This document shows, piece by piece, positions 12,001 to 25,800 of a DNA stretch of 64,000 bases (its first letter is position 1; each line of letters opens with the position of its first letter). The notes beneath the pieces were generated by a model that worked only from the letters and a program-made list of their open reading frames with translations, was not told where the DNA came from and ran no database searches. The translations under genes were made by a program, and so were the position numbers. Source of the stretch: Anastatus disparis (taxonomy: Eukaryota > Arthropoda > Insecta > Hymenoptera > Eupelmidae). Location of the stretch: the NCBI GenBank assembly GCA_017163975.1, contig JAFFSR010000227.1:2232001-2296000 (forward strand). The letters run 5' to 3'.

Positions 12001-14149
12001 AACTAACGACGAATTAAATCTTATTACCGAGATACTCATAAATTATAAAAGTAATGAGTCAAGTTTTTCTATACATTAAGGCTTTTTTTTTTTTATTTTA
12101 ATGTCATGGGATAGGATTTTTGTTATTTACTCGCACGGTTTTCAGTACGAGAAGAGTCGATAGTATATATTATTGGGAGGGATAGGAATTGGATTCTGGA
12201 TTGTTCATTACTGGTTTTATTGCTTTTTGAGGTTTTAAACTTTTATTATTTTTGAGACGCATCCTTCGATTATCGAGTTGTAAATCGAGTTTTTTTTTAC
12301 AGTAAAGTTGAATTAATCGAATACCAATGAATTTACATAATTATATAGATAGATGTCCAAGATTGACAAAAAATTTTCCCATTTTCAATTGACTATTTAA
12401 CCTAGTCGAATAATTTCTATGCACACTACGATGAATTTTTGTTTGTGAATTTAAGTATTGTATTTGGTTCTTCCATGTTTTCTTTTAGTTTTAAAAAAAA
12501 ATTTTTCGTTTTGATACTTTATTTTTTAAATTTCTAGTTTTTTTAGCTTTTTTTGAAATTTTTACAAATTTAACTCTTTTATTATTTCTTTATTTTATTA
12601 GTTTTTTATTTTTTTTAAATTTTTCTTTTTAGAATTTTTCACTTTTTTTTTTTTTTTATTAAATTTTTAATTTTTTAATTTAACATTTTTCTTTATTTTG
12701 TTTTTTAAACCTTATTTTCAATTTACTATTTTTTCTTTTCTTTCTTTCTGATTACTACGTTTTAATTTTAGTTTAAAAATTTTTTCCTTCTATCTTAGTA
12801 CTTGTTTGTTCTAAATTACTTCTACTGTTTAATTTTAAGCTTTTTAAAATTTTTAGTTTTGTTTTTAACCAGTTATCTCGTACTTGGTTTGCTTCAATTT
12901 TGTATACCTTGTTTTATAACTGCATTTTTTCTATATTTTTAGCTTTTAATTTGTTTTTTTTTATTTTTTGTATTTATGTTATCGATAGTCTTTAGATTTC
13001 CATGGATAATTTGCATCTGCCAAAGAATACATAAACCGATCTTTACTATTTTCTTTTAGAAAATTTTAAATTTTCTTAAAAATTTTCATATTTCATATTT
13101 TTCCATTTTACTATACTAAATTACTCTAATTTTATCGTTATTTTACTTCTTTATAAACCAAGTTTTAAATAAATAATTTTTTACGTAGCTTTATCCTCTT
13201 TTTTTTCTGACCTTAAAATTTTTAACTTTAAACGTTACTTTATACGAACCAGCTTATCTGATAAAAAGATATCCCAGATACAAAAAACCCAAACACGTCA
13301 CAATTAAACCTTTAAGCTAACTTTACCCACAGGAGCACACTATATATTCAATTTATATACAAATGTAAGATACTTTTTATATTAAAATCACATTTAATAA
13401 ATATAAAAAATAATGAAACTCAAGAGCTCTTGAAAACCATTCCCCAAAGCCCAGTTTTTTGTTTATCAAACATAAGTAAATAAAAAGATTTGATTTGTTT
13501 CTAAATAAAACGTATGACATTATATTGGTAGTAAAAACTATTGATTACATTTGCTAAAAAAAATTAAAACTTAAATGTATTAAATATATTTATTCGAAAC
13601 TTATAAATTTACGAGATTTGACGCAGTAAACGCAAAACGAAGATACTTCAAAGTCCGTTCAATAATTTTTTTCTAAAAATAACGCAAGCAATAAAACAAA
13701 TTAGTATCATAAAAAAAAAAGCAAACTCGTAGCATAGAACCCTTTATGCTTATACCAATTAATAATCAATAAGGAAAGGAATTCCTCTGGTCTAAAGTTC
13801 TGCTGTAAAACTATGCGCGTATAAAGAGAATTAAATGCTACATTAAAATCAATTTCCTCGATATGCGCTTGGTAACAAACTTCTTAATATAACCTCGTCC
13901 ACACTTTAAAAAGGAAGAAGAAAAAAATAACATTCTTCAACCTATGCTAGAGACGAGAGAAAAATGACAAGCTACCTTATTAACAGCGTGTATCATATAT
14001 GCATATATACTCTGGAGAAGCTATGTAAACGCATACCGCAATTTATATATATATAGAAAAGAGATTGAAGCACTGGCCCTTTTTAAAAGTGTGCGAGCTT
14101 TATGCATGTATATATCCTTAGACATGCGTGAAATATACGATGCTTTCGT

Positions 14150-14151
<2 letters not shown>

Positions 14152-14184
<33 letters not shown>
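14152..14184. repeat. (TA)n microsatellite
   Basis: About 33 bases of TA dinucleotide repeat. Confidence 0.9.
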
Positions 14185-14185
<1 letters not shown>

Positions 14186-17100
14186 TCGTTTGCTATGAGG
14201 TCCTTACATGTAGAAGAAAAGGGAATATCCCCGTTAACGACGCGTGCAACGATGACGTATAATGCAAACTGTACACGCTGTCAATTATCTCGCGAGCTGG
14301 TGTCGTTTTGTCTTTTAACAATATTTTTTTCCCATTCTTTTTTCTACCTTTATCATTTTGCCAAGACTTGTATAAAGTTCTTCCTAGTTTTCATACGTAA
14401 GCGTATGCAGTTGGAAAAAAAGAAGGGTTAAAAGATGGGAAACGGTATATTTGATCGCATATGGGATGCATACATATAGAAACGATTATTTCCTCTTTTT
14501 CTTTAAAAGGTTGCGCAATTCCGGAACTTATTCGGTGTTTGCATCAGCGAACCGTTACCGAGCAATAGCCGCGCCCTGTGATGTTGTTTTTTTTTTTTTT
14601 TTTTTTCGTTCTCTTTTTGCTCGTGTATCGGGCCTTTTTTTCACAAGATTTTTCGGGGTATACGCACGGATGCAGGTCGATATGCCACACCTAAAACACG
14701 CAATACACCCGTTTCGATTATTCAATGAGTATTGATGGGGAACACACGACACGCGACACGCTTTTAGAGGATTTCTTTTTATAATCTGTTTTTTTTTTTC
14801 TTCTTCTTCTTCTTTTTTCTTCTATTTCTTATTCTAAGGAAGTATACGGTCCTCTAACGACAAAATAGTTGCCGTTATATGTTTCTTAGTGATCGCGTGA
14901 GACTGTTTCTTCTTTTTTTTTTTCTAAAGGATTATTTAGGTGATACGATGCTCAGATACATCTGTTTCTTTTTTTTCTTTCTTTTTTTGTTCGTGCAAAA
15001 AGTGTTTGTTATTTTCGTGTAGTCGAATCATCAAAACATTGTTTATGATTTACTGTTATGATCGCTGAAAAAATTAATTTTTCTTGTCTCATACATGTAG
15101 TTCAAATCAATTAGAGTGTATAACAAGCTCTGAAAATGTATTTTTTTAAAATCAATCACCGATTTGTATGACAAAAAGTAATTAATTATGCTGTGATATT
15201 GGATAATTAACATGATAATAATAGAACAAATGTGATATAAATTACCAGCTAAATTTAAAATATTGCATTTTAATTATTTTCCAAAGCTAAATATATGTTT
15301 ACACATAATGCATATAATACTTAAGCACAAGTCGATAAAAACATAAGTTATATCTGCGTTTAATATAATCCACATAAGAAAATACGACATATGTACCTTG
15401 TAATACAGCCAGAAGCAATAATCGCGAGCATTTAAAAAGGCCGCGCGCGCGTATAATGAATTATGAAGTTGTCTTGCAAGCATTACGCGCGGAATCAGTC
15501 ATGGGCTCGCATCGAAAAATTGATTGATTTTAAAATAAGCCAAGCTCGATGTACCTGCGTATATACACGTGTACACGAACGTTAAATCTCGAGAGCGCGC
15601 GCGATGCTCTTTTATATCCATTTACTATTTCACACCAGCTATATAATTCATATAAACAGCATTCTTCCGTGTTACTAATTAAATCAAAATATAAACTCCT
15701 TTTATAGATTATCACTCCCGAGGGCACTTTACACTCATGCGCTCGCACGATATTCCTTAGATAAATACGTAAAAAAAAGAAAAAAGAAAAAAAAAAATAA
15801 CGAAGAAAGATTGCATATAAAGTTATGTTATAACCTTTGGTGCAATAAAAAAGGAGCATCGCTCTCTCTCTCTCGTCACAAAGGTGTCAGGAGCTAAGAT
15901 TAATTCCTTTACGGGAGGTTAAATCATTCGTTATACATATACATATATATACACATGCATGTGAAATATAAAGCTCAAGAAGAGAGAAAAAAAAAAGCAT
16001 AGCTTTATCTTTAGGATATATAGAAGGTAAAGCGAGAGCGTTCCCATAGCCGAAGGTAATCATATTCCGCGTTCCACGATAATGGAGAGAACGAGAAAAC
16101 GAGAGAGAGAATCGCAAGCCGTAGGCGCTATAACGGCATACACACGCGCATCGGCCACCCAATTCATTGCGCTTTTTTCTCTCTTTAATGTCTCCTTCCT
16201 TTCCTTCTTTTTTCTCTCTTTCTTTCTCTCTCTTTATTTTTTTTTCGTTCCTTTTTTTTGCTTCTTAAATATATGGATATTACGTAAAATGATACGATGA
16301 TTACGGTCTTGTTTGTCCACTTTATGTATACTCGGACGATCAAAGCTCCTTCCTAATTAATATGAAATTTGTCTTTTATATGAGATTGCGTGTATAACGA
16401 TTATCGTTTCCGCATATAAGAATCTTCAATTTTTACGTGTTCGCTGATTATATGCTAATTTAAATTCAGATTAAATAAAATTACGCAACTTTATTTTTCA
16501 GTGCAATGCAAAAGTTATTTATTAAAACTAACAAATTTAGTAATATCAATTAAGGTATTCATAAATATCTAGTTATTTTAATGCAAACAAGGATTGTTAT
16601 ATTATAAAACTAATTAAAAAAAAAAGGAAAGGTCATTCAATCACCTAATAAAATAAACCCAATCGCAATAAATCGGCAAAAAAACTTCACCTTTATATAT
16701 TCTCCTTTTACACAGCAGGTTAAATCGCGAGAAGCCCCGTACTTTTATTAACATTGGTCCAGGATAAACTAAATAAACACAACGGTACTTTATCGTCAAA
16801 TGTATAATTCTATAATAAAGTGTAAGAGCAAATATGCCCCCCTTCTCTTTTTCTTTCGAAACGATAATGAGGCATCTTTTATACACAAAACGTTACCGCC
16901 AGCTGTCAATATTATAACCAGACAAGTGCCATGCCATTTCCATGATAGGAAACTAGCCTTTTGTATATATTAAAAACCCATGGACTGCAATACCAAACGG
17001 ACGTTAAAGAAATATTGAAGTGCTTATAATGATCGGTTTTATGCAAGAAAAAAAACACAAGAAAGATAAATAAAATTTAAAAAAAAAATACTCTTAACAT

Positions 17101-17349
17101 GCAATACATTGATAAAAAATAAAGTAAAGCGACCATTTGGCATAAGACATACAATATAAAGAAGAAGAAAAAAAAGAAATTGAAATCGGGTCGTCCTCAT
17201 GGCCCATTCACCGAATTCTCCGGTGCGCCGTTCTGAATGCTTAATGATGCTAAGAGACATAATACTACACTGGCTTTAGTTGTACAGTATATCCCATACG
17301 TATAGCTTTTAGCTTTGACAGGTTTTATGGGGATAACTTAACATATAAC

Positions 17350-17352
<3 letters not shown>

Positions 17353-17386
<34 letters not shown>
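17353..17386. repeat. (GT)n microsatellite
   Basis: Seventeen GT units in a row, preceded by an ACGT step. Confidence 0.95.
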
Positions 17387-17387
<1 letters not shown>

Positions 17388-19866
17388 GCACGCGAGACTT
17401 TATGACTCGAAAGTACCACTAGCTTCGCTTTATCTGTCATTCATTCGTAACGTAATGTTAAAAGGACACGTGTGCAAGCCTTTTTACTCCTCTTATCTTT
17501 TTATAAAAGTTTGACAGGGGGGGTTACATTGTCTGGTTTCTTTCTTTTTATTACATACTTGTTCTATGTTGTACAGTATCATTTCTAATATTTACATTGA
17601 CTCGAATTTATGATTTTGTAGTATTGGTTATTTGCGAAAAAATCGTTCTTTATCGATCTATTAGGATCACTCAAAAATCAATGATAAGTCATTGAATAAT
17701 ATTAGCTGAACTGTTAAAAACATTTATAAAATAAATGTAACTTTACTATAAAAACGTTGAGAATATTAACTGATAATATTAACATTCGTACTATTCAAAC
17801 ATACCTCGCTGAAAACTTGCCCACTTTGTTATAAAAGACTTGTATTAAAATTGCTTGTGACAACACACACAAAAAAACCCTCAAAAAAAAAAAAATAGTT
17901 TCCTTGAAGCTCAAAGTTAGACCCGCACACGTGCGTATTCGCGAACGCAATGAAGGCATTTAAGTGTCAAAATCCCCACCGCAGAGGAATAAAACAACTA
18001 ATTATGGGGACGTTAGCCAAACTATAAAAAGCGAACGTAGTGCAGTTCGAAGAAAATACAAAAACTTCCAGCATAGAAATGTGTCACGTGCATTTGGTCT
18101 ATGTAATAAAGTTACGATGCTACTATAAAACTTGGTATGTATATATGTGTGTATGTACAGATGCGAGAAAGGAAAAATAAGAGGGATTCATTAAGATTGA
18201 CCGCGACATAATTTATAAGTTAATGTCAGAACTCATATACGTGTCTCGTAAAACAAACGCTCAAGCAAGTGTAACTTAACGAGTCCACGTGTTTACATTG
18301 TTTTTTCGTAACACTCAAACCGCAAATAGCAAAGGATGAAAAATCCTTGGTATTTCGGTATATTTAGACTCGATGGTTAAAAAAATTCTTGCTACTGTTT
18401 CCTAATTTATAAATCAATTATAAATTATAATTAAATTTTTATTGTTATCACAAACACAAAGATTTATTTAATAGTTAGCAATCCCAAAGTTTATTTATAA
18501 TGCATAAAATATTGTTAAATATATTAAAATCAACAAGGACAGTATATAAAACAAATTCTTAAAGTTTTAATTTAAAATAATTGAAATCAGTATTTAAGAA
18601 AAAAAAATAATATGCAATTAAAGTTTCGATAACCGTTATTGTACTATACCGGAAACGTAATAAAATTTTCTATAAGTAAAACTGACGAGCACATCATCCC
18701 TTTTACCACATATTACTCATCAACTCTTCATTCGTTCATCTCTTGCAATGCAAATTCTAAAAAATAAAAAATATTTTTAAAAAAAAAGTACGAAAAAAGA
18801 AAAGATTGACTTGCCCATGCATATATAACGAAACAAAGCGTTATACTTATATATATATATATACCTGTAGTTAAACAGAGTTAAAGGAAAAAGGCAGCTC
18901 GTTCAAAACTAATATTTCTTTAACGGTATTATACTCGTTGCAGTACTGCAAGCAAAGATAAGCTTTAAGCACTCTTCATCTCTTTGTCCTTCTCTCTCTC
19001 TCTCTCTATATATATTCTCTCGATTGCGCGTTTTCACGCACAAAGAATATAAGGAATCCGCGCTCTAACTCCCAAAAAAAAAAAAAAAATCATATGTATA
19101 TACAGATTTTTTCTTCTTTTTTTTTTTTTTTCGTACCAACGTAATATATGAATGGACATTGCACGAAAGTGTGGGCATATACGCACTTGTGCGTTATAGC
19201 TGTTAAGATATTAGACATATGTAAGGTATATAAGAGAGAAAGAGAAAGAAACGCAAGCGTATATAAGCGTTTTAAAAGCCCAACGATAATTCATTCAGAG
19301 AGGACAGTATGTGTGCAAGTATGTATATATACGCGAAATGTATGTATTCTTGTCCCTTTTGATTTTAAACTTTTGCTAAGCGTTTTAATGCTTTTCAAAA
19401 GTCGTATACACGCACTTTGCGTTTCTTTTAATATGATTTATTGCCATCGAGAGCTGGATTGTCGGGGGGGGAAATTTTCGTGTGATTATTCCTTGTAGGC
19501 TCAAAAGATTTTTTTATCACTACATCATAAATATATTAATTAATCGTATACGCGTATGCATCAATTATAAATACCAATGAGTTCTTAATATATTTAATTA
19601 TTTATTTGTTAAGCTGATTATCCTCTGAAATTAATTAAGCATAATATGAACGAAGCATAATTATGTGTAATAAAGTATATAAATAATGCATTATATTACA
19701 TTAGCATCTAGTAATACAATGTTTTCATATATTAATACAATATTTTATGCTAATACATGAAATAATAATAGCTATAGTGTAAAATTAATATAAAACGAAA
19801 TAAAAATCTAAACTAATTTTTTCAATGAAATATTTTATTTTCTATGTTTTTATTTTAGGTGGCGAG

Positions 19867-22800
19867 ATGTCGGCGTTGAGTTCCGGGCTCTGCCGACCCG
19901 GGATTATCCTGTATTTTGCTCTAATCATCTTAGCCGCTCACAATGCACATTCCGGTAAGTACATAATCCTAATTACTTTGTAATTAATCAATTTTCTCTC
20001 TCTCTCTTCCCTCCGGATCGCTTCCTTACTCAAGCCTTATTTATAAAAGTCATTAATATAAAATTTTTGTCATTTTTTTGCTCGAAACTTAACAAATTTG
20101 CATTCCTTTCTTTAACGCATACCTGCTTTCCGTTTGCACATTAATCTTTCATCGCTCAAGCTATTCAAAAGTAAGATTATACGAGGTAGGAAGGAAGAAA
20201 GAGAGAGAGAGAGAGAGAGAAAATCCAAAAACGCATTTATCAGTAGTTTAAGCCCGAGTCCGAGAAGACAAACTTATATCCCAAAGACGGGAGGTCTTGT
20301 ATAAAGTACATATCTTTAATGCTTTTGGCGTATACAAAATAAGATGAGAAGAGAAAAAAATGGATTTTCGTATGTGAATTATAGCGCGAGTGGCAATAGG
20401 TTGCAAAATTAATTTTCGCAATCGACACCGATTTCTTAGCAAGTCTCGAAATACAATAGACTAATAATTTCTTAAGGAATCTCGTCTTACAAGCTGATAT
20501 GAAAAAAATTTTCTTCGAATGGATTTATTATTTATCGCGTCTCTTCACTTTTTTTTTGTGTAACCTTAAAAAGCGTTAAATGATTTATATTTTGTATGCT
20601 CGCTTATTTTTTTACAAGTCACAACTATAAATCGAATAAGTTTATTAAATACTCTGTATACCAGGACTGTAAAAAAGTACTACACACTTTGAAAATTGTA
20701 TTTCTTACGTGTCTCGATAAATCAATTTTCGAAATCGAATCATTAATCTCGTTTATCAAATTACATTATAACAGTAATTCAACCTTTTTTTTTTATTATA
20801 TATATTCGAAAAGCAATAAAAACATCAAGCGTCAAATTAGGCTATTAATGACGTTTTACATAATACCGTTAAAATAAAAACGTGAATGATTATAAAGTCA
20901 TTATTGGTATGATCAAGTATGCTCGCTTTATTAAATGATAGTGCACGATTATGGCTGTGAGTCAGTATACGAGCGCGCATAACGAGCAAAAAGAGACATG
21001 TTTAATCTGGTTATTACGAACGTGCAAATTTTGGCAAATAAACGCCAATCGTTTGATTAATTTTGCAGTTATTAATTTCTATATTAAACAATGTATTATG
21101 TATTAATTTTACATTGATAATTACTTTTTTTACATTTATTCATTTATCAATAATTTCATAATATTTATAATATATTTTTTATTATTAAATTTAGAAATGG
21201 CTTTCGATGATATTCAGCGTAAAAAAATTTCTTTTTAACAATAATTGAATGACAAATCAATTAAATCGACTTACCGTCTGTCATTCGTGTGTAATAAACG
21301 GCATCTCTCGTATTTATCTCTTTTTTTTCTCGAACGAATGAACCGTTTCACTATAGAATCCATATTCGTCTTAGAGTAGTCCGTAAGATTTCCTATAACA
21401 TCAATACCTATAAGTCTTCTAGTTATTCCAGAGTTGTTACAGAATAGCAGAAAGTTCGCGCGTTTATAAAATAGAAAGAAAAAGCCCATCTCTTTTATTT
21501 CTATATATCTATATATACTCCGTGTGGAGTGCGCTTCCGTTTACGTGCGCCTTTCAAGCCGGTTATCCGTCGTCGTCGGCGGCGGCGGCGGCGGCGCGAA
21601 CGCGTGCGTGCACTGTATTTTTCTTCTTCTTCTCTTCTTTGAGCTCATACACAAAACAAGAAATAAAAAAAGAATGAATAAAGAAGAAGAAAACTTGAAG
21701 AAAGAAGAAATAGACGAGAAAGAAAGAGGTTAAGGACCCGTTGTTACATGCTGCCCTTTTCTTCGTCCTTTTTCCACTTTTTTTTTTTTTTTTTGCTTTT
21801 TAAAAGGGCAATCGTTCTAATAGCATAAGCAAAAATCTTTTGTATAAAGAAAATTTTTTCCTACCTTTTTAGAGTCTATGAAAAATTCTCTCTCTTGTAC
21901 TTTCGCTTGTTTTACGAGCGCGTTTATAATAAAAGCTCGAGAGTTTTACTTTGTTGTTCATTTTTTTTTTTTCGAAAAAAAGGGATGCTATATATTCTTA
22001 AAACACATTTTTTATCCTTCCTTTCTTCTTTTTTTTTGCATCCCCACGATTATTTTTTTGCTTCGAGTTATATACCTTTATATAGCTATGATCGTTATTA
22101 TGCTCATTTCTAAGAAACTGCTGTGGTAGCAAAAAAAATCAAGTAAACCAACAACAATAACAGTAGTGGAATATTCGAAATGAAAATTATTGAAAGGATC
22201 AAGCTTACTACTTGCTGTCTGTTCTTATGCATTTCCAAAGAACAAATGGAAAGTCAAAAAGGCTCATGAGAGTAAAACAAGTTGTTGGATTCTCTTTCAC
22301 TTGTTTTTTCTATTTCTTTGGAAACGATTGGTTATAAGCGTTTATGAAAAAGATATAATTTGGAAGATATCGAAAACAACAAGTTTTTTATGCTTATTCA
22401 ACCCTTTTCTTTTTATATTTCGTTAAATAGTTGAAATTTAATTGTTCATTTAATTTTAAAATTTTCGATAAATTATATTTCGTGCCTGAGTTAAAATTAA
22501 AATTTTTTTCTCACATATCATGAAAATATGAAAAATATTATAATTTTAATAATATTTACATTTAATGATTGGAATATTAAATAATAAATAATTATATCAA
22601 ATTTCAATACCTAAACTATCTACCATAAAATTATTTAGCTTCATAAATAAATTTTAAACTTTGCCATCTGCAAAACCATCGGAGATGAAATTTATTTTCA
22701 TATTTAATAACCATCAAAAATTTCTATTTAATCCTTGGCCAGATTCAAAAGAGATTCTCTTACATCCTTTCGATATTTGTTCAACATCAAACGAACGAAT

Positions 22801-25800
22801 ATACAGAATGTTATAAACGGAATCGAAAGGGCATAACTATGTGTGATAAATGAAGCGTTGCTCAAATTCCCCTTTAGCAATTTTATACATATAAACGTGT
22901 GTGTGTACGTGCAGGAGTGTTAGTGTATGACTTGAGTTTCTCTTTTGTGACTGAGTAAACATGAAAATTTATGGAGGCTCTGTTAACTCTGTATATTTAA
23001 TATGGTATAATTACACGTCTACTTGTAAATTTTCCAAAGATTTACTCTGTCGATGATTGAAGATTATTTACGGTAAATTGGAAGTATACTTTTCTTTTTC
23101 TATTTTGAATTTCGAATCTTGCGAAGTTAACGTATTTTATGAAGAAAACTTCACGTTTTATTATTAACCATCGTCTCTTGCTGAAGAATTAACCATACGG
23201 TCAATTATTCAAATTTGAAGTTTAAGCAATTATCCATTTTTCTCTTATAAATATTTAAATGTTAAAACTTATAGAATAATCAGAGTGATTACAACAATCT
23301 ACTTGCTGACAGGTTAGATTTATCGATCTGATCTTTCACTGATTTAATCAATTGACTTTTCATATTGTAATTATGACGTATTCATTATAAGTACACCGTA
23401 AGACGAAATAATTTAAAATAAGAAATGATTTAATATCATAATTTCGACATTATGATATAACCAATAGCTCAAGTAATTTTGATTGATGATTTCACATCGT
23501 GAAAACTAATTTTGTTTTCACACTTCTAATAAGTGATTTCAAATGAATCTTATAATTTTTCTATCATTAATCAAGAGACGTGTATTTTCGATGATGATTG
23601 GTGATGGGATTCTTGAAAATTTTTTTTCTAAAATTACTCATAAAGTACAAAAGGTTAAGAGATGCTAATATTAGAATTGAAGTTGTGGTATTCTTCATTG
23701 AAATAAGTTTCTATTAGCAGCAAAATATTGCATTTATGTTAATAAATTCAACAAGAAATTGAAAGATTAAATATTTTCCGCTGCACTTTGCAGCAATTAT
23801 TTATCAATATTCAATCGATAGCCAACTAAAAATGCATGATAAATTTTGACGGATAAAAAAAAAATAGGAAAATAAGATACAAGCATTAAAATTAACACGT
23901 TTTCCCTTTTTCAATCGGCGAGATAGGAAAATCCACTATCTCATATACTGTAAACATAAAGCCTATAAGAGCGCTTCCTCAGCAAACTTTTGCACGCGTG
24001 CGCACGCCATAAATCCACTAGTAAAACACATAAATAATTCACATTTTCTTAGCAGTGATATATAGAAAAAGTAAACGAGCACGTGTCGCCTTCTCTCTTC
24101 TTTCTTTTCTAACTTTAATCTCTTGAAGCCATCGGATCGTCGCGAGATAACGGACACGTACTCTTACACAGCATAGAAGGTTATATGAAAAAAAAAAAAA
24201 AATAGAATCCTATTCGCAGAAAATGTCTTTGCAAAAAAAAAAGAGAAAGAAAAATAAAATTGAAAAGAAAAGAAGATGCTGCAACAAAATTCCGGTCAGA
24301 CCTGTAGGCGCTTATGTCTATGTATACAGTAGTAAAAGAGTTGAAATGTCAGTGACCGTATAGGTTATATTATATATATACTTGCGGGTGATTCTTATAT
24401 GTATACACCTGACAGCTTTTCCTGCTTGCGTCATATGGCCAAAACTGGAGAGTAAGAGATCCGTTCGATCGGTACTTTTGTTTTCTGATAGATTTCTTTG
24501 ATTTTTTTTTCTTCTTCTTCTTCTTCTTCTTTAATTCTCGTTCGAGGTTAGAACAACTTGGACTTTTATAGCTTTGCACAAGTCATATGTGTGAGAAAGC
24601 AAAAGATGAGTGTTGTTTGACAAGTATCGATTTGTCTTTTGCTTCATTTGGTTGTACAGTTGTTGACATTTTAAATTCTACAACTCAAGAGACGCATGAA
24701 ACAGAATGAAAAATTGAATGATGTTAATCTTTTTAGCTAAGACTTTGAAGAATGTGACTCATGAAACATGCAGGTGCAACACCTCATTACATGCGTTTTA
24801 CTTTGTAACTTGCATATTAACATTTGGAAAACATTAACTTTTTGATTTATGAGAATTTAAATATTTTTTTTTGGATTTCAAAGAATAGTAAATACAAATT
24901 AATGGAAAAATCTATTCATATTATAAATTTATGAATAAAGATAATAAAACAAGCTTTTTACTAATCAAAGAAAATTTTTGATTGACAAAATTATTATGCT
25001 TATAAATAAAATTGGAGGAAAATAAAAATTTCCATTTGGGTTAAAACTAAAACATACAGTTCATTAATTAAAAACAAATAAAAAATGCTTAATTTACATA
25101 ATAAACAAACTCCCCAATGATCATAACCAAATACTGTATAATTAAAATGCTACTGAAAGTAACGAAACATATGAAAAGGAATTCCCCAATATATTAACAA
25201 AGGCTGAAGCAATTTCTATCAAATCTCCTTATAACCTTCACGTGCCTGATCAATTTTTACCTTCACCTTTATATAGCGTGTACGACTTATATACGCGTGC
25301 CGATCGATTTCTTCCCATGGATCTCGTTCTTTCTCTCTCTCTCTCTTTTCTATATACGATCTTCCGCGTTTTATCCACAAAAGGTCAGCAGCGGTCAGCT
25401 TCACTATAACGGAATACATATATATATAAACATAAGTGTGTGTGTGGGTGCAACGTCAGCGTGACATCACCCAAATATACTTTTGCAAAGTCATCGACGA
25501 AAATTTGCCAAGTATTTATTGTATACTCGCAACTATATATCATGCCTTATTGTCTTTTATTTCGATCACTTAAGATTCGCGAGATGTTATTTTTTTTGTT
25601 TTCATTGATCAGTCACAAATGTACCGGTACATTTTTGCATTGGTAACAAAGATATTGTGTATGAATGAGAATCCTTTTTTATTTTAATTTAATTTCTCGA
25701 TTGACCGATCATTGTATATCTTCATTTTTTTATTCTTCGACTTTAAAATTGTTTCAACTGCTGGGGGTATTGTGATCCAAGTTGGTTTTTTTTTTCGTTG

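Larger units (their letters stand above)
9047..19858. other. Non-coding upstream region, no gene recognised
   Basis: About 10.8 kb without a recognisable gene. It holds many GA/CT tracts (for example 9350-9366), TA and GT microsatellites, poly-T runs, a very T-rich block at about 12480-13000, and scattered CG-containing purine/pyrimidine islands. The short frames have no family resemblance. The 3' boundary is the splice acceptor TTTTAG before the first coding exon of the mucin-like gene, implying at least one untranslated exon further upstream, possibly in this stretch. Confidence 0.5.

Noticed and set aside
21524..21733. 69-codon frame with a Gly run over the GC-rich island
   Set aside because: The Gly run is a GGC repeat and the rest is Lys/Glu read from a GA-rich tract; no recognisable domain.
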